64,000 nt of DNA, taken from Lachnospiraceae bacterium. GTDB lineage: Bacteria; Bacillota; Clostridia; Lachnospirales; Lachnospiraceae. The DNA lies in the NCBI GenBank assembly GCA_022791635.1, contig JAAVZL010000038.1, positions 62,001 through 126,000 of the forward strand, in the 5' to 3' direction. This document shows, piece by piece, positions 17,503-26,407 of this stretch. Under the pieces are notes generated by a model. The model was not told the origin of the DNA. It made no database searches and was given only the letters and a program-made list of their open reading frames with translations. A program made the translations under genes and the position numbers. Position 1 is the stretch's first letter. The number at the start of each line of letters is the position of its first letter.

Positions 17503-18161
17503 ATGAAGAATATATTAGATATTGTATTGCAAGTAAGCATTTTTAAAACATTACTTATTAATATTTGGTATTTTGGAATTAGGGGGGGGTAAAACCACAT
17601 ATATTATTAAGCCGTTATGTAAAGCTTAAAACGTTAAAAGGAAATGTTGTATTACAAGGTAGTGCAGGAACATTATTTGCGATTAAGATAGGGTTCAAAA
17701 CAATAACGTCATTTGATGAACGTTATCAAAAAGCGGTGTGGGATAATAGGGGAACTATTACATTTTGTGGGAAAGCCTGGATTGGACAAGGAACAAGAAT
17801 ATCAAATGATGGTAGGTTGTTTATAGGGGATACTTTTTGTATTACTGCTAATACAACAATTATTTGTAGTAAAGAAATAGTGATTGGAAATAGAGTCTTG
17901 ATTTCTTGGGATGTTCTTATAATGGATTCAGATGCACATAAGATTATAAGCAATGGTGTACACGTTAATCCAGATATGAAAATTTGTATTAAAGATGATG
18001 TATGGATAGGGTGTAGAGTAACAATTCTTAAGGGAACTATTATTTCTGATAACAGTGTTGTAGCAGCAGGGAGTATTGTAAATAAGGCATGCAATACGTC
18101 ACATTCTGTAATTGGAGATCAAGGAGTTATTTTAAAAGAGACTATTAAATGGCATAGATAA
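17503..18161 (+). pseudogene. Hexapeptide-repeat acyltransferase, frameshifted at a poly-G tract (possible phase-OFF gene)
   Basis: The first 29 codons from ATG 17503 (AGGAAG upstream) run into a run of eight G at 17582-17589 and then a stop. Adding one G, or removing two, gives one open frame to 18161 encoding about 220 residues. It continues HILLSRYVKLKTLKGNVVL and then left-handed beta-helix hexapeptides (TITFCGKAWIGQG, IVIGNRVLISWDVLIMDSDAH, DDVWIGCRVTILKG). That is a maltose/galactoside O-acetyltransferase-like enzyme using acetyl-CoA, with the catalytic-type histidine in MDSDAH. The downstream part is fully intact, so the gene is either freshly broken, phase-variable, or mis-called at the homopolymer. 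Confidence 0.75.
17582..17589 (+). repeat. Poly-G tract (8 G) inside the acyltransferase gene
   Basis: Eight G follow GGAATTA. The tract is the exact point where the reading frame of an otherwise intact acyltransferase is lost, as expected at a slipped-strand contingency tract. Confidence 0.75.
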
Positions 18162-18185
18162 AAGATTAAAGATAAGGTAAAAGTT

Positions 18186-19298
18186 ATGAATTATGAGTAT
18201 TTAGTGTCGATTATTACGCCTGTATATAATGGTGAAAAATATTTAGAACAAACAATGAGAGCTATTCTATGCTCTTCCTATAAGAACATTGAGTTAATTA
18301 TTGTTGATGATGGCTCAAAAGATGATAGTAATAAAATATATACAAAAATAGCAAAACAGGATAAGCGGGTTAAGGTTATAAAACAAAAAAACCAAGGGAT
18401 AGCAGCAGCTAGGAATACTGGATTAGAAAAGGCTAAAGGAGAATTTATAACATTTGTTGATCAGGATGATTATTTGCACAAAAATGCTGTGGAGCAGATG
18501 ATTTCGAAAATTTGTAGGGATAATAGTGATTTAATTATTAGTAGTTGGGGAGCATTGTATGAAAATAAAGTATTTCCACAATGTGTAATTGAGGAGAATT
18601 ATTATACAGGTAAGCAAACGATTACGGATCACTTTATTAAACCCGTAATATTATTTACCGATCATATGGAAGATGCATATATTAAAGAATGGGTTGTTTT
18701 GGGGTGCTTGTTTAAAAAAGATATTATTGATAATTGTAAATTGAAGTTTAAGAAAATTGTTGACTATGAAGATGATCTTTTATTCTTAATTGATTATATG
18801 TGTTGTATTGATAACATATCAACGATTCATAAGATATTGTATTTATGGAGATGTAATTACAGCTCTGAGTCTCATAGTTACAAATATATTTCAGGTTTTA
18901 TTGAGAAAAAGAAGGAATATCAGAATTATATTAAAATGATAGCGAGTTCTAGGGGTATACCTGTAGAAGAATTTGAAAAGTATAGGATTGATAGTAGTGG
19001 ATTAATCGTAACAGCATTTATGGATAGTGAATTATGTGATACATCAAAAACGCTTAAAAAAAAGAAACAAGAAATTGAAAAAATCTTTCTTTGTAATAAC
19101 TTTTTAGAGGATATGTCATTATCTAAGCGTAAGAAGACAGAACGAGAATATTTATATTATGTGCTACTTAGAAAGAAACTGTATTTTTTAGCTCTTATTG
19201 TAGGAAAATTCACATTAAAAATTGCAGATAGTATGTTTTATAAGAAAAAATTTATACGAAATAATTATAAAATATCTTTCTATGAAGTCCAGAAATAA
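18186..19298 (+). CDS. Glycosyltransferase family 2
   Basis: A 370-residue GT-A enzyme: SIITPVYNGEKYLEQTM, VDDGSKDDSN and FVDQDDYLH (DxD site) lie in the N-terminal ~100 residues, and the rest is a Lys-rich helical acceptor region without clear membrane spans. It probably adds one sugar to the lipid-linked unit at the inner membrane face. The gene is strongly AT-rich. About 115 bases of AT-rich sequence with no recognisable site separate it from wzx. Confidence 0.83.
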   Translation: MNYEYLVSIITPVYNGEKYLEQTMRAILCSSYKNIELIIVDDGSKDDSNKIYTKIAKQDKRVKVIKQKNQGIAAARNTGLEKAKGEFITFVDQDDYLHKNAVEQMISKICRDNSDLIISSWGALYENKVFPQCVIEENYYTGKQTITDHFIKPVILFTDHMEDAYIKEWVVLGCLFKKDIIDNCKLKFKKIVDYEDDLLFLIDYMCCIDNISTIHKILYLWRCNYSSESHSYKYISGFIEKKKEYQNYIKMIASSRGIPVEEFEKYRIDSSGLIVTAFMDSELCDTSKTLKKKKQEIEKIFLCNNFLEDMSLSKRKKTEREYLYYVLLRKKLYFLALIVGKFTLKIADSMFYKKKFIRNNYKISFYEVQK

Positions 19299-19413
19299 TA
19301 TAATTTGAAAAATTTACAATTCGCTGGCATATAAAAATTATTTTATAAGTTAGAACATTATATTTTTAATGTGTTTAAGTCAAGCTTATAAATAAATTGA
19401 ATGGTGATATGAA

Positions 19414-20829
19414 ATGCGAAAAAATATTTTAAAGAATATATCCTATGCCATAGGAGCTAATATTATATCTTTGGGGTTGTCTCTTATACTGTCTTTTTTT
19501 ATTCCTAAAATATTAGGAGTGGAGGAATATGGCTATTGGCAGTTATATTCATTAATTATATCATATGCGGGTTTTTTTCATTTGGGGATGATTGATGGGA
19601 TATATCTAAAACTTGGCGGCAAAAGATATTCTGAGATAAATAAAGAGCTTTATCATACAATATTTGTTATTTTTATGTTAATTATTTCTGTTTGTTTAGT
19701 TATAGCTATTGGCGTGTTTTGTAGTTTGAATTTATCTCCAGATAATAAGATAGTTTATATAGCTTCTGGTATTGCTATTTCTTTTGTATTAATATATACG
19801 TATTTTGATATGATTATGGAGGCGACAAATAGGATTGAAGATTCGTCTAAACTGATTGTGTTTTTTAAAATATCCTATTTTATTTTAGTAATATCAGTAT
19901 TCATTTTGGGATATAGATCTTATAAAGGAATGATTGTTGCCGATATACTTTCGAAAATTTTGGTAGCAGTAATTGCGATACGAAGATGTATTGACATATT
20001 GAAAGCTGACTTAGGAAATAGTAGGGCAGCGAGTTTGGAGATTGTTGATAATACACGTTCCGGAATCAATTTAATGCTTGCTAATATTGCAGGAATGCTT
20101 GTTACTGGCATTACCAGATTTTTTATAGTTGGAAATTGGGATATGATGGTTTTTGGAAATATATCTATAGCGTTGGCTATTGCGAATTTACTGTTTGCCT
20201 TTATGTCCACATTATCCGTAGTTTTTTTTCCTATATTAAGACGGGCAGATGCTCAAATGACAAAAAATATTTACTATCCGATTAGAACAATTATTGTGGT
20301 TGGCCTTTTTTTCATGATTGGTTTTTATTATCCCTTTAAGTTAATAATCGAAATGTGGCTTCCGCAATACCAAATGGGGCTGCGTTATATGGCATTACTC
20401 TTTCCTATGGTTATATTTGAAAGTAAATCTACCTTAATATTTAATACTTACCTAAAGAATTATAATGAGGAGAAGGCAATTTTTAAGGTAAATATTATTT
20501 CAGTAGGGATATGCCTAGTATGTTCTGGATTATTTGCATCAATATTGCATAACTTGGTTTTGACAGTTGTTTCAATAGTGGTAGTTTTGATTGTAAAAAG
20601 TTTTTTACTTGAAATAAATGTATGTAGGCTAATAGATAAGAGCTATCTTTTGAATAATCTTCAGGAGGTAGTTCTTTCTTTTATTTTTATTTTTATATCT
20701 TGGTATATAGACGAATTTATAGGAGTAGCTTTATATTTTTCGGCTTTTGCTGTTTATATTATATTAAATAAAAAATTTGTAATAAATAATATAAAAGAAT
20801 TTTTGGCTTTGTTTTTTAGAAAGGGATAA
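19414..20829 (+). CDS. Wzx-type polysaccharide flippase
   Basis: A 471-residue protein made almost entirely of hydrophobic segments, about 12-14. It starts LKNISYAIGANIISLGLSLILSFFIPKILGVEEYG, the usual MATE/Wzx N-terminus. Its role is to flip the undecaprenyl-linked repeat unit across the membrane. It directly precedes the putative polymerase, the normal Wzx/Wzy order. The gene symbol is left open because Wzx proteins diverge too much to name by sequence. Confidence 0.85.
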   Translation: MRKNILKNISYAIGANIISLGLSLILSFFIPKILGVEEYGYWQLYSLIISYAGFFHLGMIDGIYLKLGGKRYSEINKELYHTIFVIFMLIISVCLVIAIGVFCSLNLSPDNKIVYIASGIAISFVLIYTYFDMIMEATNRIEDSSKLIVFFKISYFILVISVFILGYRSYKGMIVADILSKILVAVIAIRRCIDILKADLGNSRAASLEIVDNTRSGINLMLANIAGMLVTGITRFFIVGNWDMMVFGNISIALAIANLLFAFMSTLSVVFFPILRRADAQMTKNIYYPIRTIIVVGLFFMIGFYYPFKLIIEMWLPQYQMGLRYMALLFPMVIFESKSTLIFNTYLKNYNEEKAIFKVNIISVGICLVCSGLFASILHNLVLTVVSIVVVLIVKSFLLEINVCRLIDKSYLLNNLQEVVLSFIFIFISWYIDEFIGVALYFSAFAVYIILNKKFVINNIKEFLALFFRKG

Positions 20830-20865
20830 GCTGAAGCTTATATTTAGGAGAGGGGATATTGCTCA

Positions 20866-21987
20866 ATGGGTTATATATTGCTTTTGGGGGTACTCTTTTT
20901 AAATATACGATATTCATTTGGAAGCAAAAATATAAAAATAGTTATTTATCTTTCACTAATAATTATGCTTATATTTATAGCATATAATACAGATAATGCT
21001 GACTTGATGAATTATCAGTATCATTTTGATGAGTATAAAACAGGTATTGAACTGGTTAAGCGGCCAGAAATACTTTATCAGATATATTTATTTTGTGGTG
21101 CTAAATTGCTAAATACCTATACAGATTTTTTAATGTTTACAGGATTTGCAATTGTCACATTATTTTATTGGATTATAAAGAAAATTTGGGGGATTGCCAA
21201 TGTGCACAATTTCTTATGGCTGTTCTTTTTATACCCTTTGTTTCCTAATATTGTCCAGATAAGAAGTTTTATAGGCTGTTTGATATTTTGCATGTTTTTT
21301 ATTGGATATTGGAAAAAAAATTCAAAGATATTTTTTTTATTTGGGATTTTATTAGCGGGGACTTTCCATATTTCATTTCTTTTTTTTGCACCATTTGTTT
21401 TGCTGTTGGACTTAGATGATAGAAAGCAATTAAAAAGGTTGTTTTATTTTTATACATTAATGGCAAGTATTGCCATCATATTTTGTTTTTGGAGTCCTAC
21501 ATATTTAATTCATCTAGCGGGGGATTTTATTCAAAGGTTTGGCGGCTATCATTATGCCTATATGCTTGAAGAAGCATCAAATCAAATTCGATGGTATGCA
21601 AGATTAATCTATGTGCTTATATTAGTAACTGAAAATTTTTTTAGCTATGTTATTTTTACGAGGATTCGTCAGAGAGAAAAAAGGAGTTCTTTTACATTTA
21701 GGGCAGTGAAGTCCTGCATGTTATTGAATTTTTATTCAGGATTATTTATGCCTATGATATTTGTAACAAGTCAGGCAGAAAGAGTATTTAGGTATGTGTT
21801 TGTAGTAAATGCAATTATGCTATCGATATATATGAAGTTAAAAACAGATCAGGATAAAAAATTTAATTTGCTATTGGAAGTGGTATTGGCTTTAGTTGTA
21901 TTCTGGTGTTTTGTTTTTTCTTCAAGTGAAACATTTAATAATGGGTTTAGAGCGGTACTTGAAAACAATATATTATGGCAACAATAG
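20866..21987 (+). CDS. EpsG-family/Wzy-like O-antigen or capsule polymerase
   Basis: A 373-residue polytopic membrane protein. DNADLMNYQYHFDEY after the second segment and IRSFIGCLIFCMFFIGYWKKN match the EpsG family, which takes the place of Wzy polymerase in many Gram-positive loci. The outer-loop motif NADxxNY and a conserved arginine (QIRSFI) are the expected active-site elements. It follows wzx and precedes a propeller-type protein with which it may cooperate. Confidence 0.78.
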   Translation: MGYILLLGVLFLNIRYSFGSKNIKIVIYLSLIIMLIFIAYNTDNADLMNYQYHFDEYKTGIELVKRPEILYQIYLFCGAKLLNTYTDFLMFTGFAIVTLFYWIIKKIWGIANVHNFLWLFFLYPLFPNIVQIRSFIGCLIFCMFFIGYWKKNSKIFFLFGILLAGTFHISFLFFAPFVLLLDLDDRKQLKRLFYFYTLMASIAIIFCFWSPTYLIHLAGDFIQRFGGYHYAYMLEEASNQIRWYARLIYVLILVTENFFSYVIFTRIRQREKRSSFTFRAVKSCMLLNFYSGLFMPMIFVTSQAERVFRYVFVVNAIMLSIYMKLKTDQDKKFNLLLEVVLALVVFWCFVFSSSETFNNGFRAVLENNILWQQ

Positions 21988-22016
21988 TGGTTTCCTAATT
22001 TTATTTGGAGGTTCGT

Positions 22017-22955
22017 ATGTTTTTTGCAAAATTATTAAGAGGAGAGCGGTATTATACCATATGTGTACGGCCATATCTTTCAAAGGAGAAGCCTTTTAAA
22101 TCTTTGCTTTTGCATGAAAGATACTGGTATGCAGATCCTTTAGGTATTGATTATAATGGAAAACTGTTTGTATTTATGGAGGTTTTTGATAAGAAGGTCA
22201 GAAAGGGATATATTGGAGTATCGCAAGTAGATAAAGAGGGAAATATGAGCACCCCTGAGAAAGTGATTGAGGAACAATGGCATTTATCGTTTCCTTTTGT
22301 ATTTAAGAAAGGTGATTCATACTATATGATTCCGGAATCATGTAAAAGTGAAAAATTGTGGCTTTATAAATGTAAACAGTTTCCTTTAAATTGGGAGGCT
22401 GTTAGCTATATAGAAAAGCGTCCCAATCAGGTAGATACGGTTATATTTGAAAGAGAGGGGAAATATTACGCTGTTTCATCAGATATTGATCCGAATAATA
22501 GTTATCGAAGTCGAGAAAAGATTGAAGAATTAGTAATTACTGGGGACAGAATGGAAATGAGACCTTCAGATTTATCTTTTTTTACAAATAGGGATTATGA
22601 CTATAGTTCAAGATCGGGGGGAGGGTTTATAGATTTAAATGATTCCTGGAAAAGGGTTATTCAAGTAAGCAAGGAGGGCATTTATGGCGTGGCAATTGAA
22701 ATTAGAGACAGTAGTATTAATGAAGGGAAAATATATGAATTTGCAGAAGCTTTAATAGATGTTCATTCACTAAAAGAGGCATTAGATGGAGTAGTATTTG
22801 TGCCATCTGAAAAAAGAATAGGGATACATACTTATGGAATAGTTAATGGTATGGAAATTATTGATTTAAGTTATTGGCATTTTTCGATGCAAGAATTGTA
22901 TTATCGATTTAGGGATAAATTGAATTATAGTTTTAAAGTGTTTAATAAAAAATAA
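22017..22955 (+). CDS. Beta-propeller protein resembling the GINT1 N-terminal domain
   Basis: A 312-residue soluble protein. Repeated blades such as YADPLGIDYNGKLFVFMEVFD, FPFVFKKGDSYYMIPES and DTVIFEREGKYYAVSS are like the five-bladed propeller found in the N-terminal domain of glucosamine inositolphosphorylceramide transferases and in bacterial proteins of polysaccharide loci. Its biochemical role is not established; sugar binding or transfer is plausible. ATG 22017 is chosen because GGAGG ends six bases upstream; the TTG at 22005 would overlap that site. A run of six G (22616-22621) is present and in frame. Confidence 0.6.
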   Translation: MFFAKLLRGERYYTICVRPYLSKEKPFKSLLLHERYWYADPLGIDYNGKLFVFMEVFDKKVRKGYIGVSQVDKEGNMSTPEKVIEEQWHLSFPFVFKKGDSYYMIPESCKSEKLWLYKCKQFPLNWEAVSYIEKRPNQVDTVIFEREGKYYAVSSDIDPNNSYRSREKIEELVITGDRMEMRPSDLSFFTNRDYDYSSRSGGGFIDLNDSWKRVIQVSKEGIYGVAIEIRDSSINEGKIYEFAEALIDVHSLKEALDGVVFVPSEKRIGIHTYGIVNGMEIIDLSYWHFSMQELYYRFRDKLNYSFKVFNKK

Positions 22956-23144
22956 ATTTTTAAAAATAGTTAGAGTATCATAAAAGAAGATTTGAAACTG
23001 GGAACAGATAATAAAAATTTAGAATAAACTATATTTTTACAGTATGCTTGTAATTTGTACGGCGTTGATTAAATTGTTGCATAAAGAAAAATAGTAATTG
23101 ATAGTCGTAATCTATGAATGCTGGAGTTAACAGGAAGGGATCGA

Positions 23145-24290
23145 ATGATGGAGAGTAATGAGAATATATTTTTTGAATTTTATAAAAATAAACGAGTTTT
23201 AATAACAGGTCATAATGGATTTAAAGGAACGTGGCTGACACGTATTCTACTGAATGCTGGAGCGATGGTAATGGGCTATAGTTTAAAGCCGCCATCAGAA
23301 CCAGCATTATTTTATGTGGCTGGAATAAAAAATCATCCTAATTTTAAGGAGATGATAGGAGATGTTCGAGATCTAAAACGTATGAGAAAAGTTTTTGACG
23401 AATTCCATCCTGACATAGTACTGCACCTTGCGGCACAGCCTATTGTCCGTGAGAGTTATAAAAATCCTCATTATACGTATGAAACGAATGTAATGGGAAC
23501 AGTAAACCTTTTTGAGTGTATAAGATCAACCTTAGGGACTAGTTATCAAGTAAAAAGTGTTTTAAATGTAACAACCGATAAAGTATATCATAATAATGAG
23601 TGGAGCTGGGGATATCGTGAGAATGACCCGCTTGACGGATATGATCCCTATAGTAATTCAAAATCCTGTTCGGAGCTTGTCACACATTCATATAGAGATT
23701 CCTTTTTTAAAAATACTGACGGAAGCTGGAAGATTCCGATTTCCACAGCTCGTGCGGGGAACGTGATAGGTGGGGGTGATTTCGCTGAAGACAGGATAAT
23801 TCCGGATTGTGTTCGGGCGATGAAAGTGGCTTACGAGAAGAAAGAATGTAATGGCACGATCAAAGTTCGAAACCCGTATTCTATCAGACCATATCAACAT
23901 GTTTTAGAGCCACTTATTGCTTACCTGACGATTGTGATGAAACAATATAAGGATCCTTCATATGCAGAGTATTATAATATTGGTCCTGATGATTGTGATT
24001 GTATTACTACAGGACAGTTGGTTCATCTTTTTTGTGAAAAATGGAATGATGATAATAACACGGGGGTAAATGCTCTTTGGGAGAAACAAGAGGAAAAAGA
24101 TGCGCCTCATGAGGCTAACTTTTTGAAATTAGATTGTTCAAAAATTAAAGCGGTTTTTGCTTGGAAACCGGTATGGCATATTGAGGAATGTATGAAGTAT
24201 ACAGTTGATTTTACCAAGACGTGGATTTTAGGGAATGATATTGTATTAGAAATGGACAGAGAAATTAAATGCTTTTTTGAAAAACTATAA
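23145..24290 (+). CDS. rfbG: CDP-glucose 4,6-dehydratase
   Basis: A 381-residue extended SDR converting CDP-glucose to CDP-4-keto-6-deoxyglucose. GHNGFKGTWL is the diagnostic RfbG form of the Rossmann motif. LAAQPIVRESYKNP, TTDKVYHNNEW and catalytic Y169/K173 in PYSNSK agree with the family, as does the length. ATG 23145 sits six bases after AGGAAGGGA; the ATG at 23118 is upstream of that site. It supplies the intermediate used by the RfbC-like epimerase and the SDR reductase at 15.9-17.5 kb. About 190 bases before the gene hold no convincing site. Confidence 0.9.
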   Translation: MMESNENIFFEFYKNKRVLITGHNGFKGTWLTRILLNAGAMVMGYSLKPPSEPALFYVAGIKNHPNFKEMIGDVRDLKRMRKVFDEFHPDIVLHLAAQPIVRESYKNPHYTYETNVMGTVNLFECIRSTLGTSYQVKSVLNVTTDKVYHNNEWSWGYRENDPLDGYDPYSNSKSCSELVTHSYRDSFFKNTDGSWKIPISTARAGNVIGGGDFAEDRIIPDCVRAMKVAYEKKECNGTIKVRNPYSIRPYQHVLEPLIAYLTIVMKQYKDPSYAEYYNIGPDDCDCITTGQLVHLFCEKWNDDNNTGVNALWEKQEEKDAPHEANFLKLDCSKIKAVFAWKPVWHIEECMKYTVDFTKTWILGNDIVLEMDREIKCFFEKL

Positions 24291-24336
24291 TTGTATTCAA
24301 AGAGGATAACTATGGTTAATTAGAGGAGAACCATTT

Positions 24337-26358
24337 ATGAAAGTAAAACAATTAAAATGTTCAAAGCTAGGAGAGGCATTTATTGTATTTTTGGTTTTCT
24401 TTATATTGTTATCTGCGTTTTGGAAAGATGCATATTTTGTTTCAGATGAAGAAGAGATTTTTGTCAAGGGACAACAAATTGCTCAGGGCTTATTTTTGTA
24501 TAAGGACATAGCTTGTCAACATATGCCTGTTATGTATTTTTTTGCGGCTTTTTTTAGCCTTATTGGTATTAGTACAATCACAGGTTTTAGATTATGTTTT
24601 TATTTGTTGATGGCCTTAGTTTGGGCGGTAATGTACTATACTTATAGAGACTATTTTGGAAAAAAGCTTATGCTTGGCTATCCTCTGATTTATCTGGGGG
24701 CTGTTGCGTCCATGAGCAATGGGACATGTATATTGAGTGAACAGTTTCAAGGTCAAGCTATGGTCATTCTTATGCTGGAACTGCTTCGCTTTTCTGAGAA
24801 ATTAACTATAAAATTTAAAAATTGCTGCATGATTTCATTGGCTATTATGATTTCTTTTGGGACAGCATTTGTTTCTATTTTTGCAATTTTTTTTGTGGGA
24901 ATAACCGTTTTATTGATAGAGGTTCAATATTGTAGAAAAAATAATATTAAATTAGGGGAGGGTATATGGTATCTATTAAAAAAATATGGTGTATTGATTG
25001 TTACTGTATTGATACCATGGATAATAATACTTGGATATTTTGAATATACCCATACCTTGCGATCATTTTATTCATGGGCATTTGAAGTGAATCGTCAAGT
25101 GTATCCCAAATATACAACTGGCTATGGAGGAGGTATATTAGGAGGGCTGTTTGGTGGCGTTTCAAATATAGGCGAATCTATTGATTTAAGGGAAGCATTT
25201 ACGTTTCAAGAAATTAGAGAGTTTATTATAGTTTTAATGAGTTGCTTATCATTATTAAAAATATATAAGAAAAGTAAAAATAAACTGCTTGTTTTAGGTA
25301 TCGCATTGCTTTTGATTGGTGCGTCAACCAGAGGAGCATTTAATAATTTTCATGGATTACCAGCGTGTGCAGTTATGTCAGCATTAGCAGCAATATTTAT
25401 AATTGAAGTATATCCAGAAATCCCGAATACAGCAGTATGGAAGACAGCAGAAATTATTTGTATCATGATTTTCTTTTCTGGATATTTATCTGTTTCCGGA
25501 AATATATTTAGTATTACAACTGATCGCATTGCGGAAAGTACATATGAGGCGTATTACCAGAGGAAATTAGAGGATATAATTGATAACATTGCTGAAGATG
25601 GTGAAAGAGTTGGATTTAGTATCTTAAATTATGATATATTGATGAACTCGCATGTGACGCCAGCTTCGGTAACAGGCGGATCTTGTCCATGGCTTTGGGA
25701 ATGGGGAGGTGAACAGGCAATGAGGGAATTGTCAAACCATCCACCAAGGATTTTTTTGTACAATCCAGAGTTATCGACTTGGGGGTATCCCATTAAAGAA
25801 TATGCTGAAGATTTAGAAGATTTTATTACTGACTATTATATTAGAATAACGGAGGTTCCAGGAGTAAGTATCTTGTATGTAAGAAAGGATGTTTATGCAG
25901 ATATTTATTCTTTAATTGATGATACATATATTTTTAGAAGTGTGGAGTTTGATGCAGTACCGCTTACAATAAAAGATGGGGAAATTATTAAACAAACATT
26001 TGTAGCAAGTACAAATGCAATAATGAATGGTTTGTATGCAAAAATAGAGGCATATGCAGGGCAAAATAATTGTAGTTTGCAGGTTGTTTTGAGGGATGAG
26101 ACATGCCTTGAAGAAATTTCAAATAATATTGTTGATTGTGCTACTATTACCGACGGTTTGTTTATACAATTAATGAATTCAAATGTAGAGATATTGCAAG
26201 GGCATACATATTCAATAACTATAAATTCAATAGGGGCAACACAAGATAGTTATGTTGCTATTTATCATGATGCTAATCTTGCATCAAAAGCGTCTTTTTG
26301 TTGCGTCAATGATGAGAAGCAATTATATAACCTTGTTATGAAATTAGTCGCAGAATAG
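24337..26358 (+). CDS. Polytopic membrane protein, probable GT-C glycosyltransferase
   Basis: A 673-residue protein: about 11 hydrophobic segments in the first ~400 residues, then a ~270-residue soluble tail. FVSDEEEIFVKGQQIAQGLFLYKDIACQH after the first segment resembles the acidic first outer loop (DE-type catalytic site) of GT-C enzymes such as GT39/ArnT-like proteins, and GLFLYKDI is a familiar motif there. It would transfer a sugar from a polyprenyl-phosphate donor on the outer face. The GtrA and GtrB-like genes downstream could supply that donor. Family assignment is by motif only. Confidence 0.65.
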   Translation: MKVKQLKCSKLGEAFIVFLVFFILLSAFWKDAYFVSDEEEIFVKGQQIAQGLFLYKDIACQHMPVMYFFAAFFSLIGISTITGFRLCFYLLMALVWAVMYYTYRDYFGKKLMLGYPLIYLGAVASMSNGTCILSEQFQGQAMVILMLELLRFSEKLTIKFKNCCMISLAIMISFGTAFVSIFAIFFVGITVLLIEVQYCRKNNIKLGEGIWYLLKKYGVLIVTVLIPWIIILGYFEYTHTLRSFYSWAFEVNRQVYPKYTTGYGGGILGGLFGGVSNIGESIDLREAFTFQEIREFIIVLMSCLSLLKIYKKSKNKLLVLGIALLLIGASTRGAFNNFHGLPACAVMSALAAIFIIEVYPEIPNTAVWKTAEIICIMIFFSGYLSVSGNIFSITTDRIAESTYEAYYQRKLEDIIDNIAEDGERVGFSILNYDILMNSHVTPASVTGGSCPWLWEWGGEQAMRELSNHPPRIFLYNPELSTWGYPIKEYAEDLEDFITDYYIRITEVPGVSILYVRKDVYADIYSLIDDTYIFRSVEFDAVPLTIKDGEIIKQTFVASTNAIMNGLYAKIEAYAGQNNCSLQVVLRDETCLEEISNNIVDCATITDGLFIQLMNSNVEILQGHTYSITINSIGATQDSYVAIYHDANLASKASFCCVNDEKQLYNLVMKLVAE

Positions 26359-26407
26359 GGAGATGAAAAACATAAAGCGATAATTTCGATGGGAGGATAT
26401 AGATTTA

